Positions 33,923 through 37,991 of a DNA stretch of 37,991 bases are shown piece by piece. The notes below the pieces were generated by a model. It had not been told where the DNA came from. It worked only from the letters and a program-made list of their open reading frames with translations, and made no database searches. The position numbers were made by a program, and so were the translations under genes. The stretch is taken from the NCBI GenBank assembly GCA_016927935.1, contig JAFGLS010000051.1, positions 1-37,991 on the forward strand, read 5' to 3'. The stretch comes from Syntrophaceae bacterium (GTDB taxonomy: Bacteria; Desulfobacterota; Syntrophia; Syntrophales; Smithellaceae). Position 1 is the first letter of the stretch; each line of letters begins with the position of its first letter.

Positions 33923-36604
33923 CTATTCCTTTATCGCGTCTTTGAGCATGTCCACATTTTCGGCGATGATTCTGTCGATTTCTTTTACCGGAGGCAGCTG
34001 GTTACTCGATAAATCGCCATCCTTGACCAGAGTAAGTTTCTGCATCAAATCCCGGTATTCCGCGGTCGGTTTCACGCCTGACTTCTCCGCCATTGGCAAA
34101 AAGGTCCTGTTGTTGGTTTTGGTCAGTTCACGCGCCATATCGCGCATATCCGATTCGCCTACGGCGCCTTTATTGTGGGCGATTTCATCAAGATGTCCGG
34201 TTTTCGTTTTCATGACATCCCCGAGCGATTCGACATTTTCCCTGGTCATCGCGGCATCGGATATACGATTCTTGGGCGCGGTGAGCGCTGCTTCCCTTGG
34301 ATCGGATTTCCAGTGGTCTCCTGTTTTTTCATGGTCCTCAAACAGAAGTTTGCCGTCTTCCAGTCGGGCGTCTCTTGATTTTATGCCGAGATCGTTAGGA
34401 TCTGCCGAAAACTTTTCGGGGCTATCGTTCATGATTTTATGCCCCATCTGTTCGGCATCCGTACCCAGCGGTTTCAGCACATCATCCGATGCCCGTTTCA
34501 GCGCGCCTTCGGCGACTTTTTTCGCTTCACCGTCGGGAAGAATATTGCCGTCTTTATCTTTTATCGTCCAGTAACCGTCGGTATCCGCGCCACCTGCCTT
34601 GCCTGTGAGACGCACACTGGGATCATATCCCTGTTCTTTCATGATCTGCGCCTGACGGGTAACGACTTTGTCGCTGAGATCCGCATTGGTACCCGTAATC
34701 ACTTCTGCTGTTTCGGGATGCAACTGTTTCTGAACGACGTTGAAGGTTGAAGGATCGGAATTCCTGACCCTGACCAGTTCCGCCGCCCGCTGGTCGGCAT
34801 CGGAAATATCTGCTATTCGGTTGAGTTCCTTCATCATCTTTGTTTCGTTTTCGAAAGAAACACGGGTTTTCTCGAATGATTCTCTGCGCATCGTTCCCAG
34901 AGATTTATCGCCTGAATCGGGTGTTGTATCAGGAACGGTGTCAGCCTGCGGGACAGAAGGTTTGTCAGGAGTATCCGCTAGAGCGGCTGTTGCTAAATCT
35001 TTGGTCTTGCCGTAATGATCCTTTAAAGCATCTTTGGCATCGAGCGCGTCCATTGTGGAATCGAAAGCGGCGCCGTATTCCCCGTCCATAATATTACTGG
35101 TTGCCCTGCCGATGTGGTCAAGGACATTGTATTTGTTATTTGCGGTTTCAAAATTGGCTTTGGCCAGCCTTTCGATAACAGATTCATCGGATATACCCTG
35201 CTCGGCATAGGCTTCTTTGAGCGCATTGTAATTTCCACTGGCATAACCCTGAGTATAATTATCGGCAACACTCAACATGGCCGATTCAGCTGCGCCAGCC
35301 AATCCTCCCCTTTCGTAGCCGTCTATAGCACCATAGACACCCTGTTGAAAATCCACGATCTTTCCACCAACCCCTGTCGGATCAAGTTTTGCCAAAACCC
35401 GGTTGACCCGCGCCGCGTTGTCACGGATCTGCTTTACAACCTCTGTCTTCTTTCCTATCTCTTCTGCGACAGATGTCTGATATTCCGCTTCCGCCTCGTT
35501 TAATATCTGCCCGGATTCGTACATCTGCTTTTTAAGCCCGGAATACATTTGCCGCGCCGTCTCCGGATCAATCTCATAACCGTCAGGACCGAGTTTGGCG
35601 TGCCGTTCAATGAAATCACGGCACCATGCCTGTTCTTCGGCCGTTCCGAAATTTTCAGCCAATCGGTTGCTCAAGTCCACATATCTTATTGTTTCGTTTA
35701 AATCTTCAAGTTTATGCCTAGCTTCCGCCACAGCAATACCCAGATCCTCACGGGTGTAATCAAAATGACGCTGTCCCATCTTAACATGTTCCAATGGTTT
35801 GTGGCCCAACTCGGCAAGGTTCTTATCATAGACGCTGATCTGGCGGGATAGCCTTCCAATCGCCTCCTGGGCATCACGGACAACATCATCAGCTCCCTGC
35901 GCTCTTGCCGCTTCTAAACGTTGTTTCTGATAATCTATTTCCGACATATCCTGATCGCGGTAGGATTTAATAAGATCGATTTGATAATCGAAATCGGAGA
36001 TCATCTCCGTATCCGGCTGTAAAGTGTTGGTTCCGCCGCTTATCAGTCCGGCAATATCGCTTACGACTTCACGTGGTCTTACTCCCTGAGCCATTCCGCT
36101 GAGAAACGCTCCAGCGGCTGCTGTAGCCGCAGCAGCACCAGCAGCCGCAGCACCGGCCGCGTCGGGAATGGAGCCTGTGCTGTCTTGAGCCGCTTGGGAG
36201 CCTACAGGCGCCTCACGAGAAGGATCGGTGGAAAGACTTTTGCGTAAATTGATTCGCCTGTGGCCCATCTTGATGGGAAGACCGATTCCGACTCGCTGCG
36301 TTGCCACCCCACGCGGCGGGTCAAACGCGCTTCCATAGGGATCGATAGATAAAGGTCGGTTGCTTGAGTTTTCTATTTCCATCATAAACCGGGAATAGCC
36401 GCCTGCGCTTCTCGATTGCAGAATCCTGATAAGTCCGTCGTCAACCGCATCGTTGAGGCTGATAGGCTCATTGCCGTCGGCAAATGCGTAAACAAAAATA
36501 CCGAGAACACCGATGAAAAGAATAAACAGGTTAAGAGCGTTCGCCGCGCAACGCTCAAATATAAAGTCTATGATGTTTTTCTTACGGTTTTTCATATTTT
36601 TCAT
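33923..36604 (-). CDS. Large exported or membrane-anchored helical protein, unknown function
   Basis: 893 residues from the ATG at 36604, which overlaps the upstream stop as ATGA (translational coupling); a longer frame exists but has no support. A basic N-terminus and hydrophobic helix (about 17-38) ending AFA/DG look like a signal peptide or anchor. Next come a short Ig-like segment (about 45-115, GYSRFMMEIENSSNRPLSID), an Ala-rich stretch (about 140-165), a long charged helical and coiled-coil region (about 190-420), a Gly/Ala-rich region (about 430-500), a Pro/Thr/Asp linker (about 555-580) and a hydrophilic C-terminal region. No catalytic motif is recognised. Size, modular layout and export resemble surface or secreted effector-type proteins, but no toxin domain is identifiable. 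Confidence 0.75.
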   Translation of the reverse strand: MKNMKNRKKNIIDFIFERCAANALNLFILFIGVLGIFVYAFADGNEPISLNDAVDDGLIRILQSRSAGGYSRFMMEIENSSNRPLSIDPYGSAFDPPRGVATQRVGIGLPIKMGHRRINLRKSLSTDPSREAPVGSQAAQDSTGSIPDAAGAAAAGAAAATAAAGAFLSGMAQGVRPREVVSDIAGLISGGTNTLQPDTEMISDFDYQIDLIKSYRDQDMSEIDYQKQRLEAARAQGADDVVRDAQEAIGRLSRQISVYDKNLAELGHKPLEHVKMGQRHFDYTREDLGIAVAEARHKLEDLNETIRYVDLSNRLAENFGTAEEQAWCRDFIERHAKLGPDGYEIDPETARQMYSGLKKQMYESGQILNEAEAEYQTSVAEEIGKKTEVVKQIRDNAARVNRVLAKLDPTGVGGKIVDFQQGVYGAIDGYERGGLAGAAESAMLSVADNYTQGYASGNYNALKEAYAEQGISDESVIERLAKANFETANNKYNVLDHIGRATSNIMDGEYGAAFDSTMDALDAKDALKDHYGKTKDLATAALADTPDKPSVPQADTVPDTTPDSGDKSLGTMRRESFEKTRVSFENETKMMKELNRIADISDADQRAAELVRVRNSDPSTFNVVQKQLHPETAEVITGTNADLSDKVVTRQAQIMKEQGYDPSVRLTGKAGGADTDGYWTIKDKDGNILPDGEAKKVAEGALKRASDDVLKPLGTDAEQMGHKIMNDSPEKFSADPNDLGIKSRDARLEDGKLLFEDHEKTGDHWKSDPREAALTAPKNRISDAAMTRENVESLGDVMKTKTGHLDEIAHNKGAVGESDMRDMARELTKTNNRTFLPMAEKSGVKPTAEYRDLMQKLTLVKDGDLSSNQLPPVKEIDRIIAENVDMLKDAIKE

Positions 36605-37134
36605 TTTACTACTGTTGCCTCGGCTGATTTGGAGATTTTCTGTTTTGCTGTTTGAGCAACCGTGATTCCCATTATGCCACCGCAAAGAATGCCGGTGACA
36701 ATCATAAACGGATACAGAATAAAGGCCTGATGAGGTGTTCCTGATACAAGGAGGGCTTCACTGAAAATGAGCAGAGTCCACCATACACTGGAAATCAATG
36801 CAATGCCACGGTCCCTCTGACGATTGAGTCTCACAATGCCCAGCCTGAGCACAGGCACGATAAAACCAATTATAAAGGATAGCCAAAAAGTGATTTTCCA
36901 CCATCCTCCGATTTCGTAAAAATACGGTGCGCGTAGATAAGAAAATGAAATGTACATGACAGCGAGCATCACAAAAATCCGCCTGAAGACCACAGCCCCT
37001 TTATTAAAGGACACGGAGGTGAAAAGCCAGTAACAGGCAGGAATAATCAAACAGATGGAAAGTAGGATTCCGATACCCAGAAAGCCTATTCCGAAAAAGG
37101 AAAGAATGTATTTGTAAACTTCAGAAAAACCCAT
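36601..37134 (-). CDS. Multi-pass membrane protein, unknown function
   Basis: 177 residues with about five membrane helices (14-37, 49-66, 80-100, 110-130, 137-160) and a short basic tail (AKQKISKSAEATVVK). No transporter or enzyme motif is seen. The start codon at 37134 overlaps the stop of the preceding gene by one base, and its stop overlaps the start of the 893-residue protein by four bases, so all three are translationally coupled. A role in anchoring or exporting the large protein is possible from position only. Confidence 0.75.
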   Translation of the reverse strand: MGFSEVYKYILSFFGIGFLGIGILLSICLIIPACYWLFTSVSFNKGAVVFRRIFVMLAVMYISFSYLRAPYFYEIGGWWKITFWLSFIIGFIVPVLRLGIVRLNRQRDRGIALISSVWWTLLIFSEALLVSGTPHQAFILYPFMIVTGILCGGIMGITVAQTAKQKISKSAEATVVK

Positions 37135-37889
37135 CAGCCTTTCCTCGAAAATATCCGAAAAACCAAACGTGTAAACAAAACATCAACATGGATGCGCAGC
37201 CTGTTCAGTTCCTTATTTTGTGCCAAAGTGTTGATGCTTTGACCGACGCGACTTTGAGCAATTTTCTGTAAAAGACGCGGACTGATCATCCAGGAAATGC
37301 CACGTTCAATGACAGTCCAAGGTGATGACATCGTTAACACAACCAGACAAAAGATTAATAAGGCGAGGGTCAGATTGGTTTTTACCACGACGCCAAAAGC
37401 AGAAGCCATACGACCCAGAAAGATGACAGGATGACCGGAAACAGGGTCTTCCTTTCCGGTGGCGGATTTAATCAACATACGTTGTTCGGGGGTAAGAGCT
37501 TCCCATTTCATGTCCCCTTCGGCGTACCATATGGCCTGCTGGACATCTCCTTGTTTCCAGCGAGACGGGTGCGAGAGGTATTCGTCAAATATTTCTCTGA
37601 GGTAAGGTCTGAGCTTGATTGCCGGAGTGCTCATGAGACTGTAGGAATCGGCTGAACGAGGACCGCCTCTATGGTGATCAAGACAGAAAGATTCAAATTC
37701 AAAAACCTTTCTTTCTCCCGGACTCAGGCGGATATCGGGTACGACGTTTTGATATTGCATGGGTTTTGAAAGGACACCCCATGAAACAACGAGTGATACA
37801 ATGGCAATGACGCCGAAAAAGGATACCGCGGAAATAGCTATCCACAAGATTACCTTCCTCGCCTTGCTGATAAAAGAAATGTCAATCAT
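37134..37889 (-). CDS. Two-helix membrane protein with extracytoplasmic domain
   Basis: 251 residues from the ATG at 37889 (MIDISFISKARK). The frame is open further upstream, but that stretch overlaps, in another frame, the end of a zinc-ribbon gene, so I reject the longer form. Membrane helices are at about 13-37 and 172-194. The 130-residue loop between them, with DHHRGGPRSADSY and LTPEQRMLIKSATGKEDPVSG, is probably outside the cytoplasm; the C-terminal 55 residues are basic and inside. No family is recognised. Confidence 0.72.
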   Translation of the reverse strand: MIDISFISKARKVILWIAISAVSFFGVIAIVSLVVSWGVLSKPMQYQNVVPDIRLSPGERKVFEFESFCLDHHRGGPRSADSYSLMSTPAIKLRPYLREIFDEYLSHPSRWKQGDVQQAIWYAEGDMKWEALTPEQRMLIKSATGKEDPVSGHPVIFLGRMASAFGVVVKTNLTLALLIFCLVVLTMSSPWTVIERGISWMISPRLLQKIAQSRVGQSINTLAQNKELNRLRIHVDVLFTRLVFRIFSRKG

Positions 37890-37908
37890 TGCTCGTGAAC
37901 CTTTTACT

Positions 37909-37991
37909 CTATTGCAGTTTGTTTCCGCATTTATTGCAGAAGGCACTTTCACGCCCAACGGTTGCGCCGCAGTGATTGCAGGTTTGTGAAG
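37909..37991 (-). CDS. Zinc-ribbon protein, C-terminal end only (runs off the right edge)
   Basis: The last 26 codons before TAG read CNHCGATVGRESAFCNKCGN and then KLQ, a complete CxxC...CxxC zinc ribbon at the C-terminus. The stop is 20 bases before the ATG of the two-helix membrane protein. It is therefore the next operon member upstream and the fourth zinc-ribbon protein of this operon. The rest of the gene is outside the window. Confidence 0.8.
   Translation of the reverse strand, partial: SQTCNHCGATVGRESAFCNKCGNKLQ

Noticed and set aside
33942-34574. A 210-codon plus-strand frame opposite the 893-residue protein
   Set aside because: The minus-strand frame is 893 codons, coupled to its neighbours and has a signal sequence; the antisense is low-complexity Ser/Phe.
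37890-37958. N-terminal extension of the two-helix membrane protein
   Set aside because: The same bases, in another frame, encode the end of a zinc ribbon; the extension has no ribosome site and would precede a normal signal-anchor start.

Overview
The window looks like a chromosomal segment of an AT-rich, free-living Gram-negative bacterium. A deltaproteobacterial (Desulfobacterota, Syntrophales-like) origin is my best inference. It rests on several things: two HD-GYP proteins, TPR membrane proteins of the O-GlcNAc-transferase-like type, short-form serA with serC and purA, a patatin/phasin-like/UbiB-kinase cluster, two Bacteroidetes-type Hc1-like histone proteins, and a WaaG core glycosyltransferase that implies lipopolysaccharide. 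No CRISPR array, intact insertion sequence, rRNA or phage module is visible. There is one tRNA, tRNA-Lys(UUU).

Layout. (1) 1-6120 is accessory: a 5'-truncated TPR membrane protein, a PAS-PAS-HD-GYP phosphodiesterase, a small Hc1-like basic protein, a coiled-coil protein, a DUF4845 protein, a MORN-repeat lipoprotein, and a small fusion of a ribbon-helix-helix DNA-binding domain to a DnaJ-type zinc finger. (2) 6120-12496 is a compact cluster: small paralogue A1, patatin-like lipase, small paralogue A2, phasin-like protein B1, UbiB/ABC1 kinase, and on the other strand a DUF445 membrane protein and phasin-like B2. (3) 12837-16920 holds small accessory genes: an ankyrin membrane protein, a decayed N-terminal piece of a TPR membrane protein, zinc-ribbon/PilZ and zinc-ribbon/PH-like proteins, small unknowns, a DUF1796 putative cysteine peptidase, and a second Hc1-like protein. 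(4) 17121-25736 is mostly housekeeping on the minus strand: HD-GYP with a membrane sensor, DUF445 paralogue plus DEAD-box helicase, serC-purA, tRNA-Lys and serA. (5) 26142-30294 carries a lipoprotein with an FN3 domain, an overlapping pair of glycosyltransferases (the second is WaaG) and a SAM methyltransferase. (6) 30628-30972 is a relic in which the start of radA runs in the same frame into the end of recD, with stop codons. (7) 31004-37991 is a tight minus-strand operon of zinc-ribbon proteins, membrane proteins and one 893-residue exported or membrane-anchored protein. It runs off the right edge.

How the genes may work together. Serine synthesis (serA, serC) and AMP synthesis (purA) are standard metabolism. 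The two HD-GYP proteins and the PilZ protein point to cyclic-di-GMP signalling. The patatin/phasin-like/UbiB/DUF445 cluster may act on a lipid or polyester surface or on the membrane; this is a hypothesis. The zinc-ribbon operon looks like a co-expressed envelope-associated system of unknown function and is, with the patatin cluster, the best candidate for undescribed biology here. Paralogue pairs recur across the window (A1/A2, B1/B2, two DUF445, two Hc1-like, two HD-GYP, two TPR membrane proteins), which suggests repeated local duplication.
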